NCBI RefSeq assembly: GCF_947496725.1
Contig: NZ_CANMDS010000002.1
Coordinates: forward strand, 1 to 64,000
DNA from: an uncultured Dokdonia sp.
GTDB lineage: Bacteria > Bacteroidota > Bacteroidia > Flavobacteriales > Flavobacteriaceae
Reading direction: 5' to 3'
DNA length: 64,000 bases
The stretch's first letter is position 1. Every line of letters starts with the position of its first letter. Shown one piece after another: positions 10,918 through 20,135 of the stretch. The notes under the pieces were generated by a model, which saw nothing but the letters and a program-made list of their open reading frames with translations, had not been told where the DNA came from and did no database searches. The position numbers were made by a program, and so were the translations under genes.

Positions 10918-10922
10918 CTTAA

Positions 10923-13901
10923 ATGAAACAAAACCATCCATTACTCAAAATGGTGTTCTTGCTATTATTTTCAATTCCTTGTACATTACTAGCTCAGTCT
11001 GTAGTTACGGGAGTTATAAGTGATAGCGGAAACAACCCAATTCCTTTTGTAAATGTTATAGAAAAAGGAACATCAAACGGAACTACATCAGATTTTGACG
11101 GAAATTATTCCATAACATTATCTGGTGACTCTGGAACGTTAGAATTTACCTATTTAGGCTACGCAACTCAAGAAATTGCAGTTACTAGTTCACAAACACT
11201 TAATGTAACTCTTGAAGAATCTTCTGAATCACTAGATGAAGTTGTAATTTCTGGACTTGCGTCTTCTGTGAAGAGATCTAACGCGGCAAATGCTGTTGCA
11301 TCAATCTCTGCCGAACAAATTACAGGTACAACACCACCTCCTACTCTAGACGGTGCACTTTATGGAAAATTTGCCGGAGCGCTAGTGAGTCAAAACTCTG
11401 GAGCACCTGGTGGAGGACTTTCTATAAAATTACGTGGAGCAACTTCTATACAAGGTAACACACAGCCATTATATATTATAGATGGTGTATATGTAGACAA
11501 CTCTTCTATCTCTGCGGGTCTTAATGCAGTATCGGCAGCATCGGCTGGAGGTAGTGCTTCAAACCAAGACAACCCAACAAACAGAATAGCAGATATCAAC
11601 CCAGATGACATACAAAACATTGAGATATTAAAAGGAGCTTCTGCTGCTGCTATTTACGGGTCTCGTGCCGCAGCTGGGGTAGTTATTATTACCACAAAAA
11701 AGGGTAAAGCTGGAGAAACACAGTTTAAATTTGGTCAATCCTTCGGATGGACTCAAGTGACTAAACTCTTAGGATTACGTAACTACAACGAGCAGCGTGT
11801 AGAAGATAGTTTTGGTCCAGATGCTGTGCCACTTTTTATAGCAGCTAGAGATGAAGGTCGCCTAGTAGATTATGAAGAAGAAATTTTTGGCGAGAAAGGT
11901 CTTATAAGTAAAACCAACTTTAGTATGAGTGGTGGTGATACCAAAACTAGATTTTATGCTGGAGTTACACATAGTAATGAAAATGGTATCGTAAAAAATA
12001 CTGGATATGAAAAAACCTCTCTTAGATTAAATTTAGACCACAGAGCTACAGATTTCTTAAAAGTATCTCTTAATACAAACTACATTAATTCAAAATCTGA
12101 TCGTGGTTTCTTTAACAATGACAACTCAGGAACAACAATAGGGGTGACTTTAACAGGAACAACACCTTGGCTGGAATTATTTCCAGATGAAAATGGTGTG
12201 TATCCAGACAACCCAGCTGGTGCGTCTAACCCTTTACAGACACGCGATAGAGTTACAAATAGAGAAACAGTAGATAGATTTATCATAGGAGCATCTGCAA
12301 ATCTTGATATTTTTAAGGCTGAAAAGTCAAGTCTAGAATTAATAATGCGCGGTGGACTTGATACTTATGGACAGAAGTCAAGAGCAATCTTCCCTAAAGA
12401 TTTACAATTTCAACGACCTGAAAATGGTGGTCAAAATGGTGTTGCCGTACAAGGAGACACTCAAAATAGAAACTACAACCTAGCAGCATTTTTAGTTCAT
12501 AATTATAGAACAGATAATGATCTATCTTTTAGAACTCAAGCGGGTGTTACAAGAGAATATTTTGACAGAAATACACAGCTTATTACGGCTAGCGGACTTG
12601 TCGCTTCAGAAACTAATGTTGACCAAGCTGCAAATACAGGTACTAACCAGTTTAGATTACTTCAGGAAGATGCAGGTTTTTTTGTTCAAGAAGAGGTTAA
12701 CTATCAAGACAAGCTTATAGGAGCTATAGGTCTTAGAGGCGATAAATCTTCAAATAATGGAGATGCAAATAAGTTAAACTATTACCCAAAAGCTTCCCTT
12801 GCTGCAAATATCAACAAGTTTGATTTTTGGAAAGAAGATGGCTTTATAAACAAACTTAAGCTTAGAACGGCTTATGGAGAAGCTGGTAACTTTGCTCCTT
12901 TTGGTGCATTATTTACCTCATATACTTCATTTTCATCAGACGGGTTACTAGGCATAAGTCTAGTAGGTGTGCGTGGAGATGCTGGATTAAGCCCAGAACG
13001 CCAGAAGGAACTTGAATTTGGTACAGATATTACTTTCTTTAATAATAAGGTAGATTTTTCTGCAACTTACTATATCAAAACCGTAGATGATTTAATTCTT
13101 AACTCTGCTCTATCACCTTCTTCAGGTTTTACTAGCGAGTTTGTTAATGCAGGTGAATTACAAAATAAAGGTATTGAGCTATCTCTTAACAGTACTATTA
13201 TCGAGTCAGAAAACTTTATTTGGGATGCTAGTGTAAACTGGTTTAAGAACACTTCAAAAATCACTCGTCTTGATGTAGATCCTTTTAACGTAGGAGCTTT
13301 TGGAGCAACATTAGGAACCTTTAGAATCGAGGAAGGGTCAAGTGCTACGCAAATTGTAGGTATAGGCCCTAACCCTGGAGCAAATGGATTCCAAAAGTTT
13401 GGAGATTCTGAGCCAGATTTTCAAATGGCGCTTAACAACAGCCTTCAATACAAAGATTTTCAATTATCATTTTTATGGCAATGGAAGAAAGGTGGAGATA
13501 ACATTAACTTAACCACACTTCTATCTGATCTTAATGGTACAAGTGCAGATTATGACGACTCTGGTTTAGATCCAACTGGTACGCTTGCAAATGGACCATA
13601 TAGAGTAAGTCAACTAGGATCATCTGCAGATGTTTTTGTAGAGGATGCATCTTACCTGAGATTACGTGAGGTAGGTTTCTACTACACGCTTCCTTCTGCT
13701 ACTCTAGAAAACTTTTTAGGTGGTAATATAGACAACATTAAAGTTGGCTTTTCGGGTACTAACCTAATTAACATATTTGACTATAACAGTTATGACCCAG
13801 AAGTATCAAACTTTGGTGGTGGCGGTATCTTTACCGGTGTAGAGGTTACACCTTTCCCATCTTCTAAGCGATTCTTATTTAACCTAGCTGTAAACTTTTA
13901 A
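10923..13901 (+). CDS. SusC/RagA-type TonB-linked outer-membrane transporter
   Basis: This 992-residue protein has a signal peptide (MVFLLLFSIPCTLLAQ). A CarboxypepD_reg-like beta-sandwich follows (VTGVISDSGNNPIPFVNV, residues ~27-100), then the LDEVVISG linker and a plug domain with LRGATSIQGNTQPLYIIDG and GSRAAAGVVIITTKKG. The rest is a long beta-barrel ending in VNF, the terminal aromatic expected for BAM insertion. SusC proteins import ligands captured by the partner lipoprotein, using TonB energy. The SusD gene starts 9 nt downstream. No glycosidase, sulfatase or regulator sits next to the pair, so the substrate cannot be inferred; peptides or another non-glycan ligand are possible. Confidence 0.95.
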   Translation: MKQNHPLLKMVFLLLFSIPCTLLAQSVVTGVISDSGNNPIPFVNVIEKGTSNGTTSDFDGNYSITLSGDSGTLEFTYLGYATQEIAVTSSQTLNVTLEESSESLDEVVISGLASSVKRSNAANAVASISAEQITGTTPPPTLDGALYGKFAGALVSQNSGAPGGGLSIKLRGATSIQGNTQPLYIIDGVYVDNSSISAGLNAVSAASAGGSASNQDNPTNRIADINPDDIQNIEILKGASAAAIYGSRAAAGVVIITTKKGKAGETQFKFGQSFGWTQVTKLLGLRNYNEQRVEDSFGPDAVPLFIAARDEGRLVDYEEEIFGEKGLISKTNFSMSGGDTKTRFYAGVTHSNENGIVKNTGYEKTSLRLNLDHRATDFLKVSLNTNYINSKSDRGFFNNDNSGTTIGVTLTGTTPWLELFPDENGVYPDNPAGASNPLQTRDRVTNRETVDRFIIGASANLDIFKAEKSSLELIMRGGLDTYGQKSRAIFPKDLQFQRPENGGQNGVAVQGDTQNRNYNLAAFLVHNYRTDNDLSFRTQAGVTREYFDRNTQLITASGLVASETNVDQAANTGTNQFRLLQEDAGFFVQEEVNYQDKLIGAIGLRGDKSSNNGDANKLNYYPKASLAANINKFDFWKEDGFINKLKLRTAYGEAGNFAPFGALFTSYTSFSSDGLLGISLVGVRGDAGLSPERQKELEFGTDITFFNNKVDFSATYYIKTVDDLILNSALSPSSGFTSEFVNAGELQNKGIELSLNSTIIESENFIWDASVNWFKNTSKITRLDVDPFNVGAFGATLGTFRIEEGSSATQIVGIGPNPGANGFQKFGDSEPDFQMALNNSLQYKDFQLSFLWQWKKGGDNINLTTLLSDLNGTSADYDDSGLDPTGTLANGPYRVSQLGSSADVFVEDASYLRLREVGFYYTLPSATLENFLGGNIDNIKVGFSGTNLINIFDYNSYDPEVSNFGGGGIFTGVEVTPFPSSKRFLFNLAVNF

Positions 13902-13910
13902 TATAAAAAG

Positions 13911-15233
13911 ATGAAAAAATATTTTATAAAAAGCCTACTCGCATTAAGTATTTGCGCCGGGTTTTATTCTTGTGAAGTTCAAGAATATTCAGACTTAAAT
14001 AACCCTGAGGTTGATGCTTTTGCAGAAAACCTAACAAGGGGTGACCTACAAGATCTCGTAGGAGGGATTTTATACAGCTCAAGAGTTGGGCTTGGCACCT
14101 ATTATGACGACTGTGGAGTTATAGGAAGAGAATACTATAGATTCTCAAGTTCTGACCCACGTTTTACTAGTGATTTACTAGGTGGTGAGAACTCTGTGCT
14201 AGACAATAACACGTTTTATATCACAACACCTTGGTCAGCCCGCTATAGAACTGTAAAAAATGCAAATTTAATATTAGGTTTTCTCGATGCACAAGATCTC
14301 TCTGCCATATTTACAGACGAAGAGCTTAGCGCTACAAGAGGATTTCTTAATACAATGATTGCTCACGAGCTACTGCTCAACCTTAATCTTACAGACGAAG
14401 GTGGTATACGCATAGATGTAGCAGATGAGACTAACCTAGGACCTATTGTTTCAAAAAGTGAAGCGTTAAGCTTTATAAAGTCAACACTAGATGCTGCTGC
14501 CTTAGACCTAAGTGCTGGTGGTGATGCCTTTCCATTTATACTTTCTTCTGGCTTTGGAGATTTTGATACTCCAGCAAGCTTTAGCCAAGTAAGTAACGCG
14601 CTTGCGGCACGTGTAGCTGCATATCAAGGCGATTTTGCTGGTGTACTATCATCTCTTGAAGATTCATTTTTAACACTAGATAATAATGAATTAGATTTAG
14701 GTGTTTATCACAACTTCACTCAAGACCAGACAGATATTCTTAACCCTATGTTTTTTGCTCTCAACTCATCTACTGCTGGCGCGCGTATCGCACAACCATC
14801 ATTTATTACAGATGCTGAGACAGATGACCAACGTCTTGACAAAGTTGTGCTTAGAGAATCTGCTCTTACTCTAGATGGTCTTACTGGAGAGTATGATGTA
14901 TTTAGATATACAAGTAACGTAGACCCTATTCCAATCATACGTAAAGAAGAACTACTCTTATTATACGCAGAGGCAAACATTACAATCAATCCTATGGAAG
15001 CAGTAACAGCTTTAGATATCATACGTGATAGCGCTGGACTGGACCCTTATGCTGGAGCTATGGACGCTGCTTCTCTTACAGATGAGATGCTTACACAACG
15101 TAGGTACTCACTCTATGCAGAAGGACACAGATGGATTGATGTACGTCGTTATAATCGTCTTGATGAGCTCCCTATAGACAGAGCAAATGATGATGTATTC
15201 TCTCAATTTCCAATACCGCTTACAGAACTTTAA
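13911..15233 (+). CDS. SusD/RagB-family substrate-capturing lipoprotein
   Basis: The product has 440 residues and an N-terminal lipoprotein signal (LLALSICAGFYSC) whose Cys would be lipidated. SusD proteins form the lid of the SusC barrel at the cell surface. Family features include the helical TPR-like body and a C-terminal segment with RKEELLLLYAEANI, MLTQRRYSLYAEGHRWIDVRRY and FPIPLTEL, which matches the common SusD ending. The protein is somewhat shorter than the usual 480-550 residues. It is translationally close to the SusC gene and followed by a terminator, so the pair is a two-gene operon. Confidence 0.93.
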   Translation: MKKYFIKSLLALSICAGFYSCEVQEYSDLNNPEVDAFAENLTRGDLQDLVGGILYSSRVGLGTYYDDCGVIGREYYRFSSSDPRFTSDLLGGENSVLDNNTFYITTPWSARYRTVKNANLILGFLDAQDLSAIFTDEELSATRGFLNTMIAHELLLNLNLTDEGGIRIDVADETNLGPIVSKSEALSFIKSTLDAAALDLSAGGDAFPFILSSGFGDFDTPASFSQVSNALAARVAAYQGDFAGVLSSLEDSFLTLDNNELDLGVYHNFTQDQTDILNPMFFALNSSTAGARIAQPSFITDAETDDQRLDKVVLRESALTLDGLTGEYDVFRYTSNVDPIPIIRKEELLLLYAEANITINPMEAVTALDIIRDSAGLDPYAGAMDAASLTDEMLTQRRYSLYAEGHRWIDVRRYNRLDELPIDRANDDVFSQFPIPLTEL

Positions 15234-15256
15234 TATAAAGTTATTGAGCAATTCTA

Positions 15257-15284
15257 AAACACCCTACGTATAGGGTGTTTTTTT
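15257..15284 (+). terminator. Terminator of the SusC/SusD operon
   Basis: The perfect 10-bp stem AAACACCCTA / TAGGGTGTTT with a CGTA loop is followed by a T tract, 24 nt after the SusD stop. Confidence 0.9.
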
Positions 15285-15286
15285 AT

Positions 15287-15300
15287 GCTTTCGCGAAAGC
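15287..15300. repeat. Dispersed palindrome core GCTTTCGCGAAAGC
   Basis: Exact 14-bp core between the two convergent terminators, preceded by T rather than C. Confidence 0.9.
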
Positions 15301-15314
15301 GTAATTACCCACAA

Positions 15315-15351
15315 AAAAAAGCGCATTCAGCTTATTGCCGAATGCGCTTTT
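15315..15351 (-). terminator. Terminator of the RND efflux operon
   Basis: The stem AAAAGCGCATTC / GAATGCGCTTTT has a partly paired AGC..GCC top. On the minus strand it ends in a long T tract, 21 nt after the RND permease stop. Confidence 0.85.
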
Positions 15352-15372
15352 CTACACTAACTAACTAATCAC

Positions 15373-18300
15373 TTATGCTGCTTCTGGCAGCTCTTTTTCT
15401 TCTTCTACGGTTTCTTTACCTCCTCGTATTTTGAACTTAATACGATATACTATGTAATATAGCAATGGTACGATAATAAGAGTAAGGAAGGTAGCTATGA
15501 TTAATCCGTAGATTACTGTCCACGCTAGTGGTCCCCAGAAAATCACGTTATCACCTCCTACATAAATCCCTGCATCAAACTCTTGGAACAATCCAAAGAA
15601 GTCAATGTTAATTCCTATCGCCAGAGGTATTAGACCAAGAACGGTTGTGATGGCAGTAAGCAATACTGGGCGTAAACGCGCTCTACCTCCTTCTATTATC
15701 AATTCTTGCATTGTCTTTTTATCAAGTAATTGCTTGTCTTCAAGACCTAGCGCCACCTCTTTTCTGTCTACTAGCAATTGCGTGTAGTCCAGAAGTACCA
15801 CCCCATTATTTACTACAATACCAGCAAGTGATATAATACCCATCATAGTCATTATAATCACGAACGGAGCTCCACTTATAATAATACCTCCAAAAACTCC
15901 TATAAAGCTCAAGAAGATTGCAATCATAATAATGACTGGTTTTGATATAGAGCTAAACTGGAAAATAAGTAAGAAGAAAATTAACGCAAGACCTCCAAAG
16001 AAGGCACTTACTAAGAAGTTCATTTCTTTAGCTTGTTCTTCAATTTGTCCTGTATAATTCACCTTGATATCCTTAGGCACACCATCAAAGTTTTTCATCT
16101 CTTCTTGAATGGCTGCAACTACCACACCCGCATCTGTAAATCCAGCAGCGAGGTTAGAATATACCGTTACCACACGTTTTGAATCTCTGTGCTTAATCGC
16201 GCTAAAAGATGATGTGTTTTTTGTAGTAGTAACAGCACTCACCGGCACTTCTTTTACTTGCCCAGTTGCTGGGTCTCTAAACGTAATATTCTGATTAAAT
16301 AAAGCAGATTTATCATAACGCTGCTCTTCATTAAAGCGCACGTAGATGTCATAATCTTCTCCGTCTTTCTTATATACTCCAGCCTTATCACCAAAGATAG
16401 AACGACGTAGCTGCATACCCACTTGACCTGTTGCCACACCTAGCTCTCCAGCCTTCTGGCGATCTACGATGACCTCTGTACCTGGTTTACCTCTATTTAC
16501 ATTAATCTTAAGCTCATCTACACCTGGCACGTTACGGCTGTTGATATAGTTACGCATTTGCTCTGCTGCGATAATGAGTTCTTGGTAATCTTTACCTTCT
16601 AGCTCGATGTTAATAGGGTATCCTTGTGGTGGTCCTGCAGCATCTTTTTCTACTGTAATTACAACCCCTGGGTACACACCTCTCACGGCGTCTTGCACTT
16701 TAAAGCGCAGCTCTTCACTATCTGCCTCATTACGGTACTTATACTCACGCATTGTTGCCGTAATTTTTGCTTTATGCGGCATCTCGGCAGCACTACCGCC
16801 ATCTGTTTGAGGATTACCTGCACCCTCACCTACTTGTGATACAGAAGTTTCTACAAGAGCGTTGTAATCTTCGCCCTCTAGATATGCTTCGTCATTAAAT
16901 ACTTTAAAGACGCGTTGCTCTATCTCTTTAGTAATGGCATTTGTTTTCTCGATGGCTGTTCCTTCTGGATACTCGATATACACCGTAATCTGGTTAGGTT
17001 TATTATCTGGGAAGAACTCAACAGCTGTGCGTCCTGCCATCATAGAACCAACAAAACCACCCATCGTTAATAACAATAGCAGAAATATAGCAATAACAAA
17101 TGCAATAGGTCTGTAGCCTCTAATAGACCACCCTAAGAAGTTTTTGTACACCTTCTCAAGCCACGTAAGGAAACGCTGCTGAAAAACATCGGCGGCACCT
17201 TTAAGTAGGTATTTGTAGATCCACATAAAGATAATAGTCGCTAGTACTAGACTTCCTAGACCGCGTATGCTTCCACCTAAAAATAATATCATTAACCCAA
17301 TAGGCAACATAATGAGTGATGTGCGTATGAGAAATTTTCGCGAAAGCGCCTTCTCCTCTGTATTCATAAACTGTGATACGAGCATCGAGTTTATAAATAT
17401 TGCCACAAATAATGATGAACCTAGCACCACAGATAATGTGATAGGGAAGTAAATCATAAACTGTCCCATAATACCTGGCCATAATCCTAACGGCACAAAG
17501 GCTGCTACGGTTGTAAGTGTAGAAATGATAATAGGGAAAGCAATCTCTCCGATACCTTTTTTGGCCGCTTCTATGCGTCCCATACCTTCTTCATCCATAA
17601 GGCGGTATACGTTTTCTACCACCACAATACCGTTATCTACAAGCATACCTAGTCCCATAATGAGGGCAAAAAGTATCATTGTATTCATCGTATAACCCAT
17701 TAAATTAAGGATCATAAAACTCATAAACATAGACATAGGAATCGCAAAACCTACAAATAGTGCATTTTTAAACCCTAAGAAAAACATAAGTACACCTACC
17801 ACAAGTATAATCCCGAAGATGATATTGTTTACAAGGTCGTTTACTTGGTTTTCTGTTTTGGCACTCTGGTCATTTGCCGTACGTACGACTACATCTGGAG
17901 GAAAGACCTCTGCCGTGGCGTTTTTGATAATCTCGTTGATTTGCTCAACAGCTTCAATCATATTTTCGCCAGAACGTTTCTTTACATCTAGCATTACTAC
18001 TGTCTCGCTTATCTCCTCATCATCTACGGTGTCTCCATCATAAAGCGTAAGGTCACGCGCATAAGTAGTTTTATCTTCTTCTGTAAATGATACAGTGGCG
18101 ATATCCTTTAGGTATATCGCTCCATTTTCTGATTTGATCACAAAGTCTTCAAGCTCTTCTGGGCTTTGAATCTCTCCTATAACGCGTATGTTACGACGCT
18201 GCCCACTGCTTATAAGGTTACCTGCAGAGAGGGTCATATTCTCATTGCCTATAGAAGCAAGTATGTCGTTAAAACTTACTTGTGCAGCAATCATTTTATA

Positions 18301-18918
18301 CACATCTACCGCTACTTCTACCTCGCGTTCTTGAGCACCACGTATGGTAGCTTCCTTGATTTCTTTAAGGCTCTCTATCTCATCTTGCAGGTACTCTGCA
18401 TACTCCTTGAGCTTTATAGTAGGGTAGTTACCAGATACGTTTACATTAAGAATAGGTGTCTCTTCTGAGATACTTAGGTCAAAAACATTAGGCTCTACCT
18501 TTGCGTTGTTAAACGTAGGCCAGTCCTCATTTGCAGTTTCTGAGTCTACCTCATCCTTAACACGTTGCTTTGCAACTTGTACATCTACGTCTTCTTTAAA
18601 CTCTACTGTGATGATCGCATAATCTTCTTGTGAGGTAGATAATACTTCTACCACGTCAGAAAGATTCTGCAGTTTATCTTCTAGAGGGTCTACTATGAGA
18701 CGTTCTATATCTTCGGCAGTGTTACCTGGGTAAGGTGCAGAGATATAAATTTTAGTCTCATTAATTTCTGGAAAGTTCTCACGAGCCATCCCTAGGTAGG
18801 CTCCCATTCCTAAGGCAAGAAACAGCGCCATAAGAACGTAAATAATCGTAGGATTATCTATCGCCCAACTTGAAATCGCAAACTCCTTGTTTACATTTTT
18901 CTTTTTCTTATCTGTCAT
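15373..18918 (-). CDS. RND-family efflux pump, inner-membrane permease
   Basis: The product is an 1,181-residue AcrB/HAE1-like proton-driven exporter. It has the N-terminal transmembrane helix (IIYVLMALFLALGMGAYLGM), porter-domain motif YPGNTAEDIERLIVDPLEDKL, and a TM4 motif LGMLVDNGIVVVEN near residue 425, where AcrB has two relay aspartates and here one is followed by Asn. TM10 carries GIVVNNGVVLLDYTQLL. It is about 130 residues longer than AcrB; two extra hydrophobic stretches at ~525-590 (LIMLPIGLMILFLGGSI and LVLATIIFMWIYKYLL) account for part of this. It starts 3 nt after the adaptor gene in a four-gene operon. Drug versus lipid or metal substrate cannot be told from sequence. Confidence 0.95.
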   Translation of the reverse strand: MTDKKKKNVNKEFAISSWAIDNPTIIYVLMALFLALGMGAYLGMARENFPEINETKIYISAPYPGNTAEDIERLIVDPLEDKLQNLSDVVEVLSTSQEDYAIITVEFKEDVDVQVAKQRVKDEVDSETANEDWPTFNNAKVEPNVFDLSISEETPILNVNVSGNYPTIKLKEYAEYLQDEIESLKEIKEATIRGAQEREVEVAVDVYKMIAAQVSFNDILASIGNENMTLSAGNLISSGQRRNIRVIGEIQSPEELEDFVIKSENGAIYLKDIATVSFTEEDKTTYARDLTLYDGDTVDDEEISETVVMLDVKKRSGENMIEAVEQINEIIKNATAEVFPPDVVVRTANDQSAKTENQVNDLVNNIIFGIILVVGVLMFFLGFKNALFVGFAIPMSMFMSFMILNLMGYTMNTMILFALIMGLGMLVDNGIVVVENVYRLMDEEGMGRIEAAKKGIGEIAFPIIISTLTTVAAFVPLGLWPGIMGQFMIYFPITLSVVLGSSLFVAIFINSMLVSQFMNTEEKALSRKFLIRTSLIMLPIGLMILFLGGSIRGLGSLVLATIIFMWIYKYLLKGAADVFQQRFLTWLEKVYKNFLGWSIRGYRPIAFVIAIFLLLLLTMGGFVGSMMAGRTAVEFFPDNKPNQITVYIEYPEGTAIEKTNAITKEIEQRVFKVFNDEAYLEGEDYNALVETSVSQVGEGAGNPQTDGGSAAEMPHKAKITATMREYKYRNEADSEELRFKVQDAVRGVYPGVVITVEKDAAGPPQGYPINIELEGKDYQELIIAAEQMRNYINSRNVPGVDELKINVNRGKPGTEVIVDRQKAGELGVATGQVGMQLRRSIFGDKAGVYKKDGEDYDIYVRFNEEQRYDKSALFNQNITFRDPATGQVKEVPVSAVTTTKNTSSFSAIKHRDSKRVVTVYSNLAAGFTDAGVVVAAIQEEMKNFDGVPKDIKVNYTGQIEEQAKEMNFLVSAFFGGLALIFFLLIFQFSSISKPVIIMIAIFLSFIGVFGGIIISGAPFVIIMTMMGIISLAGIVVNNGVVLLDYTQLLVDRKEVALGLEDKQLLDKKTMQELIIEGGRARLRPVLLTAITTVLGLIPLAIGINIDFFGLFQEFDAGIYVGGDNVIFWGPLAWTVIYGLIIATFLTLIIVPLLYYIVYRIKFKIRGGKETVEEEKELPEAA
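17332..17348. repeat. Degenerate copy of the dispersed palindrome inside the RND gene
   Basis: TTTCGCGAAAGCGC retains the core and right arm, but the left arm reads ATTTT instead of GCTTT. In the gene it encodes the ALSRKF segment at the start of the extra hydrophobic insertion. Confidence 0.5.
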
Positions 18919-18921
18919 CGC

Positions 18922-20091
18922 TTAGTATGTTAAGATTTTTACTGGCTGGTTATCTTTTACAGATCTCGCACCTTCTACAATGATTTTATCTCCTACTTCT
19001 AGACCAGATAGTACTTCTATGTTAGGTCCTTGTGATTTACCTGTAGTGATGATTTTTTGCTGTGCTACCATTTCGTCCGCTTTCGCGAAAGCGGTATACA
19101 CAAATTGCTCACCAGCTGCATTTTCATTAATCACATTGAGAGGGATTAAAATTGCACTTTCTGCCGTGTAGTCGTTGATAGAAAGTCTCGCTGTAAGATT
19201 AGGTTTTACCTTCCCATCTTTATTAGGAACGTCTACTTCTATCGCAAAACTTCTGTTTGATGGTTTGATATAATTACCCGTCTGGCGCACGGTAGTCTCT
19301 ACAGACTCTCCTAGTACTGGAAACTCTACTTTTACCTTTTTACCAGCCGTTACTGTAGGTAGGTAGCTTTCTGGAATCTCTGCCGCTACATACATATTAT
19401 CAAGATTTACGATTCTGAATAATGCCATACCTGGAGCAACCACTGTACCTTGGTCTGTAATAACCTCATCTATTACTCCAGAAAATGGAGCTGTAACCGT
19501 TGTTTTACCCAGCTGACTTCTAATCTGGCTCACCATATTTTGTGATGACTCATATTGTGTTTTTGCCTGTAGGTATTGTATTTCTGACCCTATTTTTTGA
19601 TCCCAAAGTCTTTGCTGGCGCTCAAAAGTAGTCTTTGCAAGTGCTAGTTGAGATTCCATTTGTGCTACTTGACTGCTTAGACCACCGTCATCTATACGAG
19701 CCAGTGTTTGCCCTTTACGCACGCGCTGTCCTTCTTTTACAACTACACGAGATAAGGTACCTTGATACTCTGGGTAGATAAGTACATTTTGCTTAGTCTC
19801 TACATTACCTTGCACCTCTATAAAGTGATTAAACAAGGTGTCTTTTACCGTCATTGTGGTGATAAGAACCTCTTTTTTCTCTCTAGGATTCTTTTCTTCT
19901 AGCACCTTTTCTATTTGTGCTAGTTGATCATTAGTAGCCGTGATCTCTTCCTTAAGTGCTTTTTGTTTTGCCTGTAACTCCTCTACAGATCCAGACTCTA
20001 GAAGGGCCTCTACAGATTTTCCGTTACTGTCTCCACCGCAAGAAGCTAGCGCGATACTTAAGATGGCAAGTGTGATATATTTTTTCATCAT
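18922..20091 (-). CDS. RND efflux periplasmic adaptor (membrane fusion protein)
   Basis: The 389-residue lipoprotein has signal LAILSIALASC. It bridges the RND permease and the TolC-like channel. After a short coiled coil (residues ~30-65) come the barrel-sandwich halves, with GTLSRVVVKEGQRVRKGQTLARID and VTAPFSGVIDEVITDQGTVV flanking an alpha-helical hairpin, then beta-barrel and membrane-proximal domains (GLEVGDKIIVEGARSVKDNQPV). A copy of the dispersed palindrome lies in frame and encodes AFAKA within YTAFAKADEM. It is placed between the TolC-like and permease genes, which fixes its role. Confidence 0.95.
   Translation of the reverse strand: MMKKYITLAILSIALASCGGDSNGKSVEALLESGSVEELQAKQKALKEEITATNDQLAQIEKVLEEKNPREKKEVLITTMTVKDTLFNHFIEVQGNVETKQNVLIYPEYQGTLSRVVVKEGQRVRKGQTLARIDDGGLSSQVAQMESQLALAKTTFERQQRLWDQKIGSEIQYLQAKTQYESSQNMVSQIRSQLGKTTVTAPFSGVIDEVITDQGTVVAPGMALFRIVNLDNMYVAAEIPESYLPTVTAGKKVKVEFPVLGESVETTVRQTGNYIKPSNRSFAIEVDVPNKDGKVKPNLTARLSINDYTAESAILIPLNVINENAAGEQFVYTAFAKADEMVAQQKIITTGKSQGPNIEVLSGLEVGDKIIVEGARSVKDNQPVKILTY
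19078..19093. repeat. Dispersed palindrome inside the adaptor gene
   Basis: Exact 16-bp copy read in frame as AFAKA in the membrane-proximal domain of the RND adaptor. Confidence 0.9.
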
Positions 20092-20135
20092 TGTAATATT
20101 ACTGATTGGTACTATTTGGATTCTCTTTTTAAAAA

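Larger units (their letters stand above)
10486..10922. other. Divergent spacer between mutS and the SusC gene
   Basis: These 437 nt are AT-rich with no coding frame. They contain one copy of the dispersed palindrome (10583-10598) close to mutS. Near the SusC start there is a TATAATTTG string (10887-10895), one base off the TANNTTTG spacing, followed by an inverted repeat. Confidence 0.6.
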
